This document shows positions 23,225 to 34,878 of a DNA stretch of 34,878 bases, in pieces. The stretch covers positions 1 through 34,878 of the forward strand of contig JAAXZX010000100.1 in assembly GCA_012719645.1 (NCBI GenBank), given 5' to 3'. The notes beneath the pieces are model-generated. The model searched no databases, was not told where the DNA came from, and saw only the letters and a program-made list of their open reading frames with translations. The position numbers were made by a program, and so were the translations under genes. The stretch is from Clostridiaceae bacterium. GTDB taxonomy: Bacteria > Bacillota > Clostridia > DSM-8532. Each line of letters opens with the position of its first letter. The first letter of the stretch is position 1.

Positions 23225-24829
23225 GTGAAAGCAGCCGAAGCGATTGTCAAATTCCTGGTGGAAGAAGGCGTGGATACCGTATTCGGGTATCCGGGAGGAT
23301 ATATTGTCCATGTATATGAAGCCCTGAGGAAATCGGATATCAGGCACATCCTTGTACGCCAGGAGTCGGCGGCGGCTCACAGCGCAAACGGTTATGCCAG
23401 GGTGTCGGGCAAGACAGGGGTATGCATTGCGACCTCCGGTCCCGGTGCTACCAACCTGATTACAGGAGTAGCCACGGCATACATGGATTCAATCCCGCTG
23501 GTGGTATTGACGGGGCAGGTCCCCAGTTCCATGATAGGCAGGGATGTTTTCCAGGAAGCTGATATCAAGGGAGCTACCGAATCCTTTACCAAGCACAATT
23601 ACCTTGTAAGGGACGCAAAAGATCTTCCGCGGATTTTCCGTGAAGCATTCCATATCGCATCAACCGGAAGGCCGGGCCCTGTGCTCATAGACCTTCCCCA
23701 TGACATCCAGGCCGCGGACATCCCGTACAGTTACCCCGAAACCGTCCATATCAGCGGCTACAAGCCTACGGTAAAGGGGCATGAGGGACAGATCAAGCGT
23801 GCCCTGAAGGCCATTGCCGAAAGCGAGAGGCCACTGATACTGGCCGGGGGCGGCGTGAACCTTGCGCGCGCCCATACCGAGCTTCTGTACTTCTCAGAGA
23901 AATCAGGCATTCCCGTGGTCCATACCCTGATGGGAAAAGGGGCGTTCCCGTCCAACCATCCCCATTATGTGGGCATGATAGGGACCCATGGCTTTTCTTA
24001 CGCCAACGAGGCGGTAAGCATGGCCGATCTTGTAGTTTTCATCGGGGCGCGCATCGCCGACAGGACAGCCGGGGGAACACAGATACTTCCCGAGAACATG
24101 AGGATCGTCCATATAGACGTGGACCCGGCTGAGATAGGCAAAATCGTGGGAACCAACATACCCATCGTTGGTGACCTGCGTGTGATCCTGAAACAGATGA
24201 ATGAGAAGATAAAGAAAAAGGATACAAGCGCCTGGCTGGAAACCCTGCGGGCCATGAAAACCGAAGAAACCTACGAGACCGGTCGCCTGGTGAACCCCAA
24301 GAAGGCCATCCGCATCCTGTCCGGAAAGCTGAGCGACACGGCCATAATGGTCGCCGATGTGGGGCAGAACCAGTTCTGGGCGGCAAGGCATTTTGAAGAC
24401 CTGCCGGGAAGGAAGTTCATGGCATCGGGCGGCATGGGAACCATGGGCTACGGAATTCCCGCTGCGGTGGGGGCAAAGATCGCGGCGCCCGATAGGCAGG
24501 TTGTGGCGGTTTGCGGCGATGGCGGCTTCCAGATGAGCATGTTCGAACTGGGAACCATAGCTGCCAACGAGATAGACCTAAAGATAGTGCTGTTCAATAA
24601 TTCCCACCTGGGCATGGTCAGGGAGATACAAAACAGGGTGTTTGGCCAGAACAGCCATACTGCCCTTGATAAGAACCCGGATTTCGTCATGCTCGCAAAG
24701 GCCTACGGCATAAGCGGCGTGCGGGTTGAGAAGGATGAGGACCTAAAATCGGCCTTTGACCAGGCCCTGAGTCATAAGGGGCCATTCCTGGTGGAGTGCG
24801 TTGTCGATCCCGACGAGAGCACGCTGTAA
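23225..24829 (+). CDS. ilvB: Acetolactate synthase large subunit (first copy)
   Basis: A TPP- and FAD-family enzyme that joins two pyruvates, or pyruvate and 2-oxobutyrate, in the first common step to Val/Leu/Ile. The 534 residues include FGYPGG (20-25), the catalytic Glu E47 in RQESAAAHSANGYAR, TSGPGATNL and the TPP/Mg motif GDGGFQMSMFELG. It is shorter than the second copy (556) and departs from the usual HEQGAAHAADGYAR motif and the usual GGAVLxIYD segment (GGYIVHVYE here). A diverged paralogue with altered substrate balance is possible. The start is GTG 23225 with AAGGTGGTGG upstream. It is the first gene after the T-box and directly precedes the small subunit. Confidence 0.93.
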   Translation: MKAAEAIVKFLVEEGVDTVFGYPGGYIVHVYEALRKSDIRHILVRQESAAAHSANGYARVSGKTGVCIATSGPGATNLITGVATAYMDSIPLVVLTGQVPSSMIGRDVFQEADIKGATESFTKHNYLVRDAKDLPRIFREAFHIASTGRPGPVLIDLPHDIQAADIPYSYPETVHISGYKPTVKGHEGQIKRALKAIAESERPLILAGGGVNLARAHTELLYFSEKSGIPVVHTLMGKGAFPSNHPHYVGMIGTHGFSYANEAVSMADLVVFIGARIADRTAGGTQILPENMRIVHIDVDPAEIGKIVGTNIPIVGDLRVILKQMNEKIKKKDTSAWLETLRAMKTEETYETGRLVNPKKAIRILSGKLSDTAIMVADVGQNQFWAARHFEDLPGRKFMASGGMGTMGYGIPAAVGAKIAAPDRQVVAVCGDGGFQMSMFELGTIAANEIDLKIVLFNNSHLGMVREIQNRVFGQNSHTALDKNPDFVMLAKAYGISGVRVEKDEDLKSAFDQALSHKGPFLVECVVDPDESTL

Positions 24830-24891
24830 CCATAAATAGATATATGATTGCAAATAACCAATATCGCAGTTGAGAGTAAGGGGAGATGAGT

Positions 24892-26407
<1,516 letters not shown>

Positions 26408-26486
26408 AGTATACAGCGCAAGTAACAGCGGACGCGGCAGAAGACATAATTTCTGTTTCGGCAAGCATCAGGAAGGAGAATGCGGC

Positions 26487-28076
26487 ATGACGCGCAAGGT
26501 TGATATATTGGATTCAACTTTGAGGGATGGCGCGCAGGCTGAGGGGATTTCATTCTCAGTGGAAGACAAGCTGAAGGTTGTCAGGACGCTGGATGACCTG
26601 GGAGTTGCATACATCGAGGCAGGCAACCCGGGTTCCAACCCCAAGGATATCGAATTTTTCGAGAGAATGCGCCATGTAAAACTGAAGAATGCCAGGCTTG
26701 CGGCTTTCGGAAGCACGAGGAGGCGAGATATCCCGGTGGAGGAGGACAGCAATGTCCAGTCCCTGCTATCAGCGGGGACCCCTGTCATCGTCATATTCGG
26801 GAAGAGCTGGGATTTCCATGTCACCGACGTGATAAGGACCACCCTTGAGGAGAACCTGAACATGATCCGGGATACCGTGGAATTCTTCAAGAAGAAGAAA
26901 AAGGAAGTCATATTCGATGCGGAACACTTCTACGACGGGTATAAGTCCAACCCCGATTATGCCTTCAAGGCGCTTAGGGCAGCGGTGGAAGGCGGCGCGG
27001 ACTGCCTCGTGCTCTGCGATACGAACGGCGGGTGCTTCCCCAGCGAGGTCTATGAGATCACGAAGAAGGTGACTGAATCCTTTAATCTAAAGATTGGGAT
27101 ACACACCCATAACGACGCGGGCATGGCAGTAGCCAGCTCTATCGCGGCCGTTGAGGCAGGAGCGTCCCATGTGCAGGGAACCTATCTTGGATACGGGGAG
27201 CGCTGCGGGAATGCAAACCTGTCTACCATAATACCCAACCTGCAGATTAAGAAGGGTATAATCTGCCTTCCCCAGGATAACCTGGCGAAGCTTACCCATG
27301 CAGCCAGGAAGATCGCCGAGATATCGAACATCACCATGAACGAAAGGGATCCCTATGTGGGCAACAGCGCTTTTGCCCATAAGGGAGGAATGCATATCGA
27401 CGGTGTTTCCAAGGCCACCAGGTCCTTTGAGCATGTGGATCCTGACCTTGTGGGCAACAAGAGGCGCTTTTTAATGTCCGAGGTCGCGGGAAGGCGAACC
27501 ATCCTGGACAAGATAAGGGAGATATGTCCGTCGGTCACCAAGGAGTCAAAGGAAGCCGAGGCTGTTGTCAACAGTCTTAAGGAACTGGAGCACCAGGGCT
27601 ACCAGTTTGAGGGGGCCGAAAGCTCCTTTGAACTGATAATACGAAAACAGCTTGGCAAGTACCGGCCTTTCTTCGAACTGGAATCCTTCAAGCTGATATC
27701 CGAGCAGCCCGCCAGGCCGGGTCCCAGTGCTTCAGCCCTCATAAAGGTCAAGGTTGACGGCAAGTCGGAGATCACGGCGGCGGAAGGCGAAGGTCCCGTA
27801 CACGCCCTGGACCGTGCCCTGCGCAAGGCCCTGGAGGTATTCTATCCCGAACTCTCGTCGGTACACCTCACAGACTTCAAGGTACGCGTGATAGACTCCG
27901 AATCGGCAACCGCGGCCAAGGTACGCGTTCTGATCGAATCCACCGACGGTGAAACCGTCTGGTCTACTGTCGGTGTGTCGACCGACATAATTGAGGCAAG
28001 CTGGATCGCTCTTGTGGACTCCATTGAATACAAGCTGATCAAGGACCTCGAGAAGAAGATAAGAGTATACATGTAA
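26487..28076 (+). CDS. cimA: (R)-citramalate synthase CimA
   Basis: CimA condenses pyruvate with acetyl-CoA to (R)-citramalate, the entry to 2-oxobutyrate and isoleucine without threonine deaminase. The 529-residue protein opens with [23 protein letters not shown]. The AQAEG run and [12 protein letters not shown] mark the CimA group rather than LeuA. The metal-binding HTHND and [11 protein letters not shown] follow in the TIM barrel. [10 protein letters not shown] sits in the linker, and a LeuA-type allosteric domain fills about 390-529, where isoleucine normally inhibits. GGAAGGAGAA precedes the ATG. Its position directly upstream of leuCDB supports the role, since those enzymes carry citramalate to 2-oxobutyrate. 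Authentic leuA is absent from the window. Confidence 0.93.
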   Translation: MTRKVDILDSTLRDGAQAEGISFSVEDKLKVVRTLDDLGVAYIEAGNPGSNPKDIEFFERMRHVKLKNARLAAFGSTRRRDIPVEEDSNVQSLLSAGTPVIVIFGKSWDFHVTDVIRTTLEENLNMIRDTVEFFKKKKKEVIFDAEHFYDGYKSNPDYAFKALRAAVEGGADCLVLCDTNGGCFPSEVYEITKKVTESFNLKIGIHTHNDAGMAVASSIAAVEAGASHVQGTYLGYGERCGNANLSTIIPNLQIKKGIICLPQDNLAKLTHAARKIAEISNITMNERDPYVGNSAFAHKGGMHIDGVSKATRSFEHVDPDLVGNKRRFLMSEVAGRRTILDKIREICPSVTKESKEAEAVVNSLKELEHQGYQFEGAESSFELIIRKQLGKYRPFFELESFKLISEQPARPGPSASALIKVKVDGKSEITAAEGEGPVHALDRALRKALEVFYPELSSVHLTDFKVRVIDSESATAAKVRVLIESTDGETVWSTVGVSTDIIEASWIALVDSIEYKLIKDLEKKIRVYM

Positions 28077-28093
28077 GGAGGAAGCTTCAGGAT

Positions 28094-29365
28094 ATGGGTA
28101 TGACTATGACGCAGAAGATTCTTGCCGCCCATGCCGGTCTGGACAGTGTCGAGCCGGGACAGCTGATCGAAGCGAGTCTGGATATGGTGCTGGGAAACGA
28201 CATCACTTCTCCCGTAGCCATAAAGGAGTTTCATAAGATGGGGGCCGGCAAGGTATTTGATAAGGCAAAGGTTGCCCTGGTGCCCGATCATTTTACTCCC
28301 AACAAGGATATCAAGGCCGCCGAGCAGTGCAGGTTCGTGAGGGAGTTTGCCCGCAGCATGGAAGTGGAGAACTACTTCGAGGTCGGCGAGATGGGCATTG
28401 AACACTGCCTCCTGCCCGAAAAGGGACTGGTGGTACCCGGGGACCTGGTGATAGGCGCTGATTCCCACACATGCACATACGGGGCCCTTGGAGCATTTTC
28501 CACCGGCGTAGGAAGCACCGACATGGCTGCCGGCATGGCGACCGGAAAGTGCTGGTTCAAGGTTCCTTCAGCGATTAAATTCGTACTTAAGGGAAGGCCT
28601 TCGGGCTGGGTCAGCGGGAAGGATATAATCCTTCATATCATAGGAATGATAGGCGTAGACGGCGCGCTGTACAAATCCATGGAGTTCATGGGTGAAGGAC
28701 TGCAATACATCTCCATGGACGGGCGGTTCACCATGGCCAATATGGCCATCGAGGCGGGCGCCAAGAACGGGATTTTCATGGTGGACGAGAAGACCATTGA
28801 ATATGTGAAAGCCCACTCCAAGAAGCCGTGGACCGTATACGAGCCCGATGAGGATGCCGTTTACGACGAGGTTTACGAGATCGATCTTTCGAAGGTCCGT
28901 CCCACGGTGGCATTCCCGCATCTTCCCAGCAACACCAGGACCATTGACGAGGTGGGGGACGTCGAAATCGACCAGGTGGTTATAGGCTCATGCACCAATG
29001 GGCGCCTGGAAGACCTGAGGGTAGCGGCGAAGATCCTCAATGGAAGAAAGGTAAAGAAGGGGGTCAGGGTTATTATATTCCCCGGCACCCAGAGAATATA
29101 TCTTGATGCCCTGAAAGAGGGCCTTATCGAACAGTTTGTCGAGGCGGGCGCCGTGGTGTCCACGCCCACCTGCGGCCCGTGCCTGGGCGGGCATATGGGC
29201 ATCCTGGCAAAGGGCGAACGCGCCGTGTCCACAACCAACAGGAACTTCGTGGGCAGGATGGGCCATACCGAATCCGAGGTCTACCTGGCCAGTCCAGCCG
29301 TGGCGGCGGCATCGGCCGTCACAGGAAGGATCACGGATCCGGACACTCTGCTTAAAGCCGATTAA
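28094..29365 (+). CDS. leuC: Isopropylmalate/citramalate isomerase large subunit
   Basis: An aconitase-family large subunit that, with LeuD, isomerises 2-isopropylmalate and citramalate through a dehydrated intermediate. The [4Fe-4S] ligands are C300 (GSCTNGR), C360 and C363 (CGPCLGG). [23 protein letters not shown] is the typical substrate-site segment. At 423 residues it is the short LeuC2/homoaconitase-type form found in anaerobes and archaea, in keeping with a separate small LeuD. AAGGAGG (28075-28081) precedes it; the ATG at 28094 is favoured, with ATGs at 28100 and 28106 possible. Confidence 0.96.
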   Translation: MGMTMTQKILAAHAGLDSVEPGQLIEASLDMVLGNDITSPVAIKEFHKMGAGKVFDKAKVALVPDHFTPNKDIKAAEQCRFVREFARSMEVENYFEVGEMGIEHCLLPEKGLVVPGDLVIGADSHTCTYGALGAFSTGVGSTDMAAGMATGKCWFKVPSAIKFVLKGRPSGWVSGKDIILHIIGMIGVDGALYKSMEFMGEGLQYISMDGRFTMANMAIEAGAKNGIFMVDEKTIEYVKAHSKKPWTVYEPDEDAVYDEVYEIDLSKVRPTVAFPHLPSNTRTIDEVGDVEIDQVVIGSCTNGRLEDLRVAAKILNGRKVKKGVRVIIFPGTQRIYLDALKEGLIEQFVEAGAVVSTPTCGPCLGGHMGILAKGERAVSTTNRNFVGRMGHTESEVYLASPAVAAASAVTGRITDPDTLLKAD

Positions 29366-29376
29366 GGAGGAGTTTT

Positions 29377-29868
29377 ATGAAAGCAAAGGGTAAAGTATTC
29401 AGATATCGCAACAATGTGGACACCGATGTGATCATACCCGCCCGTTATCTGAACACTTCCGATCCGAAGGAACTGGCTGCTCACTGCATGGAGGATATCG
29501 ATCCCGACTTTGTGAAGAATGTCAGGCCGGGTGACATAATCGTGGCTGAAAGGAATTTCGGCTGCGGCTCCTCCCGCGAACATGCGCCCATCGCCATAAA
29601 GGCTTCCGGGGTGTCCTGTGTGATAGCTTCCACCTTCGCGAGGATATTCTACAGGAATGCCATCAATATCGGGCTTCCCATCCTGGAATGCGAACAGGCG
29701 GTGAAAGGAATAGAAGCAGGAGACGAGGTGGAGGTGGACTTCGATACCGGGATCATTAAGAACCTTACAAGGGGAACCACCTTTAAGGCCCGTCCGTTTC
29801 CCGAATTCATGAAAAGGATCATGGCCGCTGACGGCCTTGTAAATTACATTAGAACAAAAACGGAGTAA
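29377..29868 (+). CDS. leuD: Isopropylmalate/citramalate isomerase small subunit
   Basis: The 163-residue swivelling domain partner of Leu[14 protein letters not shown] near the start and [12 protein letters not shown] (about 60-71) are the substrate-binding signatures. [10 protein letters not shown] and the C-terminal FPEFMKRIM are typical of the short LeuD2 type. The ribosome site AAGGAGGAG overlaps the leuC stop codon, so translation is coupled. leuB follows 45 bp after its stop. Confidence 0.97.
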   Translation: MKAKGKVFRYRNNVDTDVIIPARYLNTSDPKELAAHCMEDIDPDFVKNVRPGDIIVAERNFGCGSSREHAPIAIKASGVSCVIASTFARIFYRNAINIGLPILECEQAVKGIEAGDEVEVDFDTGIIKNLTRGTTFKARPFPEFMKRIMAADGLVNYIRTKTE

Positions 29869-29913
29869 GACGTGGTTTGTGCACGGTCTTATCCTGCTGA
29901 AAAGGAGATGGGT

Positions 29914-30984
29914 ATGGAGTACAGGATTGCGGTATTGCCGGGCGACGGCATAGGCCCGGAGGTAACGGAACAGGCGCTGCTGGTGCTGGAGGAGGTTGGC
30001 AGGAAGTTTGGCCACAGCTTCAGGTTCAATAAGCTGTTGGCAGGCGGATGCGCCATTGACGCAACAGGGAGTCCACTGCCAAAGGAAACCCTTGATGCCT
30101 GCAAGGATAGCGACGCGGTCCTGTTGGGTGCGGTTGGAGGCCCAAAATGGGACAGCCTCCCCGGAGATAAAAGGCCTGAGGCCGGGCTCCTGGGACTCAG
30201 GGGTGGACTTGGGCTCTTTGCTAACCTGCGTCCGGCCATCCTCAATAAGGAGCTGCGTGACGCAAGCACCCTGCGGCCTGATATAATCGGCGAAAGCATG
30301 GATATCATGGTCGTCCGGGAACTCACCGGCGGCATCTATTTCGGGGAGCGGGGAAGGCGATCCGGAAAGATGGGCGATGAGGCATATGATACCGAATCCT
30401 ACAGCGTCGGAGAGGTTGAGCGTATTGCCCGGATAGCCTTCGGGATCGCAAGGAAGAGAAGTTTCAAGGTTACCAGTGTGGACAAGGCTAATGTCCTTGA
30501 AAGCTCGCGCCTCTGGCGGGAAGTGGTCACAAGGGTGGCGCAGGAGTACCCGGATGTGAAACTTGAGCATATGTATGTAGACAATGCCGCAATGCAATTG
30601 GTGAGAAACCCGAAGCAGTTCGACGTGATTGTTACCACCAACATGTTCGGGGACATCCTGTCCGACGAGGCCAGCATGATCACGGGCTCCATCGGGATGC
30701 TGCCCTCCGCAAGCCTGGGTGAGGGAAACTTCGGACTGTACGAGCCCATCCATGGCTCGGCGCCCGACATCGCCGGGCAGGACAAGGCAAATCCCCTGGC
30801 TACGATACTCTCCATAGCCATGATGCTCAGGTACACCATGCACCTGGAAGATGAAGCCAGGGCTGTGGAGAAGGCCGTGGACAGGGTGTTGGAGGAAGGC
30901 TACAGGACCGGAGATATAATGAGCCCGGGCAAGAAACTGGTTGGCACTTCCGAGATGGGCAGACTGGTAGCAGAACGTATATGA
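29914..30984 (+). CDS. leuB: 3-isopropylmalate / methylmalate dehydrogenase
   Basis: An NAD-dependent beta-decarboxylating dehydrogenase for 3-isopropylmalate; related enzymes also oxidise beta-methylmalate to 2-oxobutyrate in the citramalate route. The 356-residue product starts [31 protein letters not shown] binds substrate, [13 protein letters not shown] is the family motif, and [27 protein letters not shown] contains the metal ligands. [14 protein letters not shown] binds NAD. ATG 29914 has AAAGGAG 6 bp upstream; a frame back to 29872 lacks one. A repeat-rich 240-bp gap separates it from ilvD. Confidence 0.96.
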   Translation: MEYRIAVLPGDGIGPEVTEQALLVLEEVGRKFGHSFRFNKLLAGGCAIDATGSPLPKETLDACKDSDAVLLGAVGGPKWDSLPGDKRPEAGLLGLRGGLGLFANLRPAILNKELRDASTLRPDIIGESMDIMVVRELTGGIYFGERGRRSGKMGDEAYDTESYSVGEVERIARIAFGIARKRSFKVTSVDKANVLESSRLWREVVTRVAQEYPDVKLEHMYVDNAAMQLVRNPKQFDVIVTTNMFGDILSDEASMITGSIGMLPSASLGEGNFGLYEPIHGSAPDIAGQDKANPLATILSIAMMLRYTMHLEDEARAVEKAVDRVLEEGYRTGDIMSPGKKLVGTSEMGRLVAERI

Positions 30985-31084
30985 CATAATGAAAAACATG
31001 GGGACAGATCATGAGGGCAAGAGCAGGAATTCCGCTTGGGATCGATCAGGAGAACAATCTTTCAGGTCGGAAAACGCCGGAATC

Positions 31085-31205
31085 ATTCCCTTGGTCTGAA
31101 ACAGGCGGCAACAGGGAGTTTTACCTGTTCAGACCAGCGGAACCGTCCCCTTGGTCTGTGGTCAGACCAGCGGAACCGTCCCCCTGGTCTGAACCGTCCC
31201 CGGTG
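31085..31205 (+). repeat. Array of GGAACCGTCCCC palindromic repeats between leuB and ilvD
   Basis: Two complete 25-bp units (31132-31156 and 31165-31189), both forward, flanked by half units at about 31085-31096 (CCCTTGGTCTG) and 31191-31205 (GAACCGTCCCCGG). Two further stems form: GGTCTGAAACAG (31093-31104) with CTGTTCAGACC (31125-31135), and TGGTCTG with CAGACCA around TGGT (31152-31169). The array ends 6 bp before the ilvD ribosome site. The transcript here should be highly structured, with no U-run to act as a terminator. Confidence 0.85.
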
Positions 31206-31224
31206 TAAAGAGAGGTTGAAGGGT

Positions 31225-32889
31225 ATGAGAAGCGATATTGTAAAGAAAGGTGTTGAAAGGGCTCCCCACAGGTCCCTGTTCAAGGCCATGGGATATACCG
31301 ACGAAGAGATACAAAGACCCCTGATAGGGGTTGTGAACGCCAGGAGCGAGATCGTGCCCGGGCATATAGGGCTGGATACCATCGCAGAAGCAGTGAAGGC
31401 AGGTATTAACGCCGCGGGCGGAACACCCTTCGAGTTTCCGTCCATCGGTGTCTGTGACGGCATTGCCATGGGCCATCCAGGTATGCATTATTCCCTGGCT
31501 TCACGGGAACTCATCGCCGATTCCATCGAATCAATGGCCATTGCCCACGGGTTTGACGGCCTTGTGCTTATACCCAACTGTGACAAGATAGTTCCCGGCA
31601 TGCTTATGGCAGCGGCAAGGGTCAACATTCCCGCCATAGTGGTAAGCGGCGGCCCAATGCTGGCCGGGCGGGCCGGAAGCGAGGGGATCAGCCTGACCGA
31701 CATGTTTGAGGCTGTGGGAGCCGTAAGCGCCGGCAGGATGACAGAGGAGGAGCTGGCTGAATACGAGGACTGCGCCTGCCCGAGCTGCGGTTCATGCTCC
31801 GGCATGTTTACGGCCAACAGCATGAACTGTCTTACCGAAGCCATTGGCATGGCTTTGCCCGGCAACGGTACAATACCGGCCGTTATGGCAGAGCGGGTGC
31901 GCCTGGCCAAGAAGACAGGCTTTATGATCATGGAACTGGTGAAAGCCGATATCAAGCCGCGGGATATCCTGAACCCCGAGGCATTCTATAACGCGCTGGC
32001 CGTGGATATGGCCCTTGGATGCAGCACCAACAGCATGCTCCATCTTGCGGCCATAGCCTACGAGGCAGGAGTTAAATTCAACCTGGAGATGGCCAACGAG
32101 ATAAGCGCAAGGACGCCGAACCTCTGCAAGCTGGCCCCGGCAGGCAGGCATTTCGTGGAGGATCTCCATGCCGCCGGAGGGGTTTACGCGGTGATGAAGG
32201 AGCTTTCGAAAAAGAATCTCATAAACCTTGACCTAATAACCGTAACAGGCAAAACAGTCGGCGAGAACCTGGACGGCGCCCGGAACAGGAATCCCCAGGT
32301 TATAAGGCCCATAGAAAATCCCTATAGCCCGACGGGCGGAATAGCTGTCCTTAAAGGCAATATCGCTCCCAACGGCTGCGTGGTGAAAAGAAGCGCCGTA
32401 GCCCCCGAGATGCTGGTCCACGAAGGCCCTGCCCGGGTATTCGACTCCGAGGACGACTGTATCAGGGCCATACTATCGGGCTCCATCAAGAAGGGCGAGG
32501 TAGTTGTGATCCGTTATGAAGGGCCCAAGGGAGGCCCTGGCATGAGGGAGATGCTAATGCCGACATCGGCGCTGGCAGGAATGGGACTTGATGCCGATGT
32601 TGCCCTGATTACCGATGGCAGGTTCAGCGGAGCCACCAGGGGCGCCAGTATAGGGCATGTTTCCCCTGAGGCGGCGGAAGGCGGCCCCATTGCCCTGGTC
32701 CAGGACGGGGATATCATCGCCATCGACATGAACAACTGCACCATCAACCTGAAGGTTCCCGGGGAAGTGCTGGAACAAAGGCGTAAAAACTGGTCATGCC
32801 CGCCGCCGAAGGTTAAGGGCGGGTACCTGGCCCGCTACGCAAGGATGGTTTCCTCGGCCGATGAGGGTGCGGTATTGAAGACAATATGA
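31225..32889 (+). CDS. ilvD: Dihydroxy-acid dehydratase
   Basis: IlvD dehydrates the dihydroxy acids to the 2-keto acids of valine and isoleucine, using an iron-sulphur cluster. The 554-residue protein has C119 in NCDKIVPGM and a cysteine-rich [11 protein letters not shown] (C183-C191). Near the start it reads EIVPGH, as in the E. coli oxygen-sensitive [4Fe-4S] enzyme, not VPCH as in [2Fe-2S] types. This suggests an anaerobic-type enzyme. ATG 31225 with GAGGT 8 bp upstream begins the conserved sequence. An in-frame extension to 31036 adds 63 residues translated from the repeat array (NRPLGL, NRPPGL) and is an artefact. Confidence 0.97.
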   Translation: MRSDIVKKGVERAPHRSLFKAMGYTDEEIQRPLIGVVNARSEIVPGHIGLDTIAEAVKAGINAAGGTPFEFPSIGVCDGIAMGHPGMHYSLASRELIADSIESMAIAHGFDGLVLIPNCDKIVPGMLMAAARVNIPAIVVSGGPMLAGRAGSEGISLTDMFEAVGAVSAGRMTEEELAEYEDCACPSCGSCSGMFTANSMNCLTEAIGMALPGNGTIPAVMAERVRLAKKTGFMIMELVKADIKPRDILNPEAFYNALAVDMALGCSTNSMLHLAAIAYEAGVKFNLEMANEISARTPNLCKLAPAGRHFVEDLHAAGGVYAVMKELSKKNLINLDLITVTGKTVGENLDGARNRNPQVIRPIENPYSPTGGIAVLKGNIAPNGCVVKRSAVAPEMLVHEGPARVFDSEDDCIRAILSGSIKKGEVVVIRYEGPKGGPGMREMLMPTSALAGMGLDADVALITDGRFSGATRGASIGHVSPEAAEGGPIALVQDGDIIAIDMNNCTINLKVPGEVLEQRRKNWSCPPPKVKGGYLARYARMVSSADEGAVLKTI

Positions 32890-32943
32890 TACAGATCAAA
32901 ATCGTGGCAAAAAACAAAGTACGAATTGAAATGAGGTGTTTTC

Positions 32944-34614
32944 ATGCGGTTGACGGGTGCTGACATTCTGCTGGAATGCTTGCTTGAACAGGGTGTTGAC
33001 ACCATCTTCGGTTTTCCCGGCGGGGCTGTGCTGAATATATATGATTCCTTATATAAATACAGGGACAGGATAAGGCATTATCTCACATCCCATGAGCAGG
33101 GCGCGGCCCATGCCGCCGACGGCTATGCCCGCGTGACCGGGAAGGTGGGGGTATGCCTTGCCACATCGGGCCCCGGAGCCACCAATCTTGTGACCGGCAT
33201 AGCCACTGCTTACATGGATTCAGTCCCGGTAGTGGCCATAACGGGAAATGTGCCACTGAGCCTTCTTGGCAAGGACAGTTTCCAGGAAGTGGACATTACG
33301 GGCATCACCATGCCCATCACCAAGCACAATTTCATAGTCAAGGATGTCAACGACCTGGCCAATATTGTCAGAAAAGCCTTCTACATAGCACAGGAAGGAA
33401 GGCCGGGTCCCGTGCTCATAGACATACCGAAGGACATCACCGCGCAGAAGGCGGAGTATACGCCTGCCCCGAAGCGCGAGATCCCAAGGCGCACGGAGGA
33501 CATTTCCGAAAAGGCGATTAACTACGCCATGGAACTGATTGAGAACAGCCAAAAGCCCCTGATCTATGCAGGGGGCGGCGTCATTTCCTCCGATGCAGCC
33601 CCGGAGCTCCTGGAGTTTGCCGAGAAGGTCAATGCACCTGTTACCCTCAGCCTGATGGGCATGGGCGCCTTTCCAGCCACACATCCCAATTATACAGGCA
33701 TGATAGGCATGCACGGGACCAAGACCTCAAACATGGCCGCAACAAAATGCGACCTGCTCATCGCGGTGGGCGCCCGTTTCAGTGACCGTGTCGTGAGCAA
33801 GGCGGAGCGCTTCGCGTCAAAAGCGCGGATTCTCCACATAGATGTAGACGCGGCCGAGGTCAACAAGAACGTCCGGTCCAGCAGGTATATCATCGGGGAT
33901 GTCCGCGAAGTGCTGCGCGCCCTGAACAAGAGGATTAAGAGGGTTGAAAGGGAGGAGTGGATGTCCTTCATCCGGGATATGAAGGCTAAGTATCCCCTCT
34001 CTTATCGTGAAGATACCCTTACGCCCCAGTACGTCCTGGAGAAGATCTATGAACTGACCGGCGGCGATGCCATCATAGCTACCGAAGTAGGCCAGCACCA
34101 GATATGGACGGCACAGCACTACAAGTTTACCAGGCCAAGGACCTTTGTTTCCTCGGGCGGCCTCGGTACAATGGGCTTCGGCCTTGGAGCCTCCCTGGGA
34201 GCCCAGGTCGGCGCACCGGGCAAGCGGGTGTTCAATATCGCCGGCGACGGAAGCTTCAGGATGAACATGAACGAACTGGCTACGGCTGTGGAATACAAGC
34301 TTCCTGTTATAGTGGTGATCATGAACAACCATGCCCTTGGTATGGTGCGACAGTGGCAGAACCTGTTCTATGACGGCAGATATTCGCATACGACCCTGGA
34401 CAGGGGTACCGACTTCGTAAAGCTGGCCGAGGCATTTGGTGCAGTGGGATACAACCTTACCGAAAAGGGTGACGTGGAAGAGACCATAAAGAAGGCCATG
34501 GCGCAGGACCGGCCCGTGGTGATAAACTGCGAAATAGACAGGGATCTCAAAGTATATCCCATGGTTCCCCCGGGAGCGCCGATCGAGGAAGTGATCATGG
34601 ATATAGCTGAATGA
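32944..34614 (+). CDS. ilvB: Acetolactate synthase large subunit (second copy)
   Basis: A canonical 556-residue biosynthetic acetolactate synthase. It has FGFPGGAVLNIYD, the catalytic E51 in SHEQGAAHAADGYARV, TSGPGATNLVTG, the FAD-domain GARFSDRV and the TPP/Mg motif GDGSFRMNMNELAT. Compared with the first copy it keeps all usual motifs, so it is probably the main biosynthetic subunit, with IlvN from upstream serving one or both. GAGGTG lies 6 bp before the ATG. It is the last gene before the operon terminator. Confidence 0.96.
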   Translation: MRLTGADILLECLLEQGVDTIFGFPGGAVLNIYDSLYKYRDRIRHYLTSHEQGAAHAADGYARVTGKVGVCLATSGPGATNLVTGIATAYMDSVPVVAITGNVPLSLLGKDSFQEVDITGITMPITKHNFIVKDVNDLANIVRKAFYIAQEGRPGPVLIDIPKDITAQKAEYTPAPKREIPRRTEDISEKAINYAMELIENSQKPLIYAGGGVISSDAAPELLEFAEKVNAPVTLSLMGMGAFPATHPNYTGMIGMHGTKTSNMAATKCDLLIAVGARFSDRVVSKAERFASKARILHIDVDAAEVNKNVRSSRYIIGDVREVLRALNKRIKRVEREEWMSFIRDMKAKYPLSYREDTLTPQYVLEKIYELTGGDAIIATEVGQHQIWTAQHYKFTRPRTFVSSGGLGTMGFGLGASLGAQVGAPGKRVFNIAGDGSFRMNMNELATAVEYKLPVIVVIMNNHALGMVRQWQNLFYDGRYSHTTLDRGTDFVKLAEAFGAVGYNLTEKGDVEETIKKAMAQDRPVVINCEIDRDLKVYPMVPPGAPIEEVIMDIAE

Positions 34615-34670
34615 TATCATGCATTAACAGCCTATGTTTTTTCGTTCATGGGCTATTAAGTTTACTATGC

Positions 34671-34703
34671 AAAAACGTCTCGCGTTTACGCGAGGCGTTT
34701 TTT
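34671..34703 (+). terminator. Rho-independent terminator of the ilv-leu operon
   Basis: CTCGCG (34679-34684) and CGCGAG (34689-34694) form a stem around TTTA, extended by AACG/CGTT, and a run of Ts ends at 34703. The A-run before it makes it potentially bidirectional. Confidence 0.9.
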
Positions 34704-34866
34704 GTCATGCCAGACATTTCCGTAAAGAATTTGAAAACGGTCAATTGAAAAGGAAAGTTCCACTTTGAAGAAGTAACTTCCATAGATTTTGAAATGACTG
34801 GCAGATCAGTATTAAGGCTGAAAAGATAAAGCTGAAATTATTAGTGTGTTTTGCCTTTAGATAGGG

Positions 34867-34872
34867 TATAAT
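34867..34872 (+). promoter_or_regulatory. Possible -10 of a promoter for the next gene
   Basis: TATAAT lies at 34867-34872 at the right edge. No convincing -35 is visible at the proper spacing. The 160 bp between the operon terminator and this point is A/T-rich and holds nothing else I can name. Confidence 0.35.
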
Positions 34873-34878
34873 GGGATT

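Noticed and set aside
29362-30999. Long minus-strand open frame (545 codons) opposite leuD and leuB
   Set aside because: It lies fully antisense to two unmistakable genes, has no recognisable motif, and arises from the codon bias of the + strand.
31036-31224. N-terminal extension of ilvD
   Set aside because: The added 63 residues are translated from the palindromic repeat array; the conserved protein and a ribosome site begin at 31225.

Overview
The window reads as a chromosomal segment of a spore-forming anaerobic Clostridia (Firmicutes) with roughly 50% GC. Supporting signs are a SpoVM peptide gene, strong AGGAGG-type ribosome sites with ATG/GTG/TTG starts, consensus sigma-A promoters, a T-box leader, a short Hfq, L28 and L32 with zinc-type cysteine pairs, and a citramalate route to isoleucine. 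The species cannot be named from this sequence. I see no tRNA, rRNA, CRISPR array, phage or transposase gene.

Layout. 1-1000: a Bax inhibitor-1 family membrane protein with its own promoter and terminator. 1086-9988: an information-maintenance block on the + strand, miaB-mutS-(repeats)-mutL-miaA-hfq and a GT28-type glycosyltransferase. 10012-11106: ychF on the - strand, divergent from an rsuA/rluB-type pseudouridine synthase that overlaps an unrecognised polytopic membrane protein. 13021-14411: glyA as a single-gene unit. 14523-17496: a self-contained cassette of two membrane proteins (DUF5058 family and an unrecognised partner) and a membrane-anchored M20 peptidase. 17538-18467: yceD-rpmF. 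18522-20224: a DUF512 PDZ/radical-SAM protein and a 23-residue SpoVM. 20347-21476: rpmB and a GDT1-type cation exporter on the - strand. 21620-22855: a secreted or anchored beta-lactamase-like serine hydrolase.

The last third is one apparent operon for branched-chain amino acids, from a promoter at 22859 to a terminator at 34703: T-box leader, ilvB, ilvN, ilvC, cimA, leuC, leuD, leuB, ilvD, and a second ilvB. It has citramalate synthase and no 2-isopropylmalate synthase. LeuCDB can therefore work on citramalate to give 2-oxobutyrate, which IlvBN/IlvC/IlvD convert on to isoleucine. The T-box specifier position is best read as ATC (Ile), which agrees with that gene content.

A family of roughly 25-bp imperfect palindromic repeats (core GGAACCGTCCCC, arms GACCAG/CTGGTC) is scattered through the window. 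It lies between mutS and mutL in both orientations, inside the 3' end of the serine hydrolase gene where it encodes the last residues, and between leuB and ilvD. The least described elements are this repeat family, the DUF5058/partner/M20 cassette, and several structured leaders. Nothing here is clearly a wholly new system; the M20 cassette is the best candidate.
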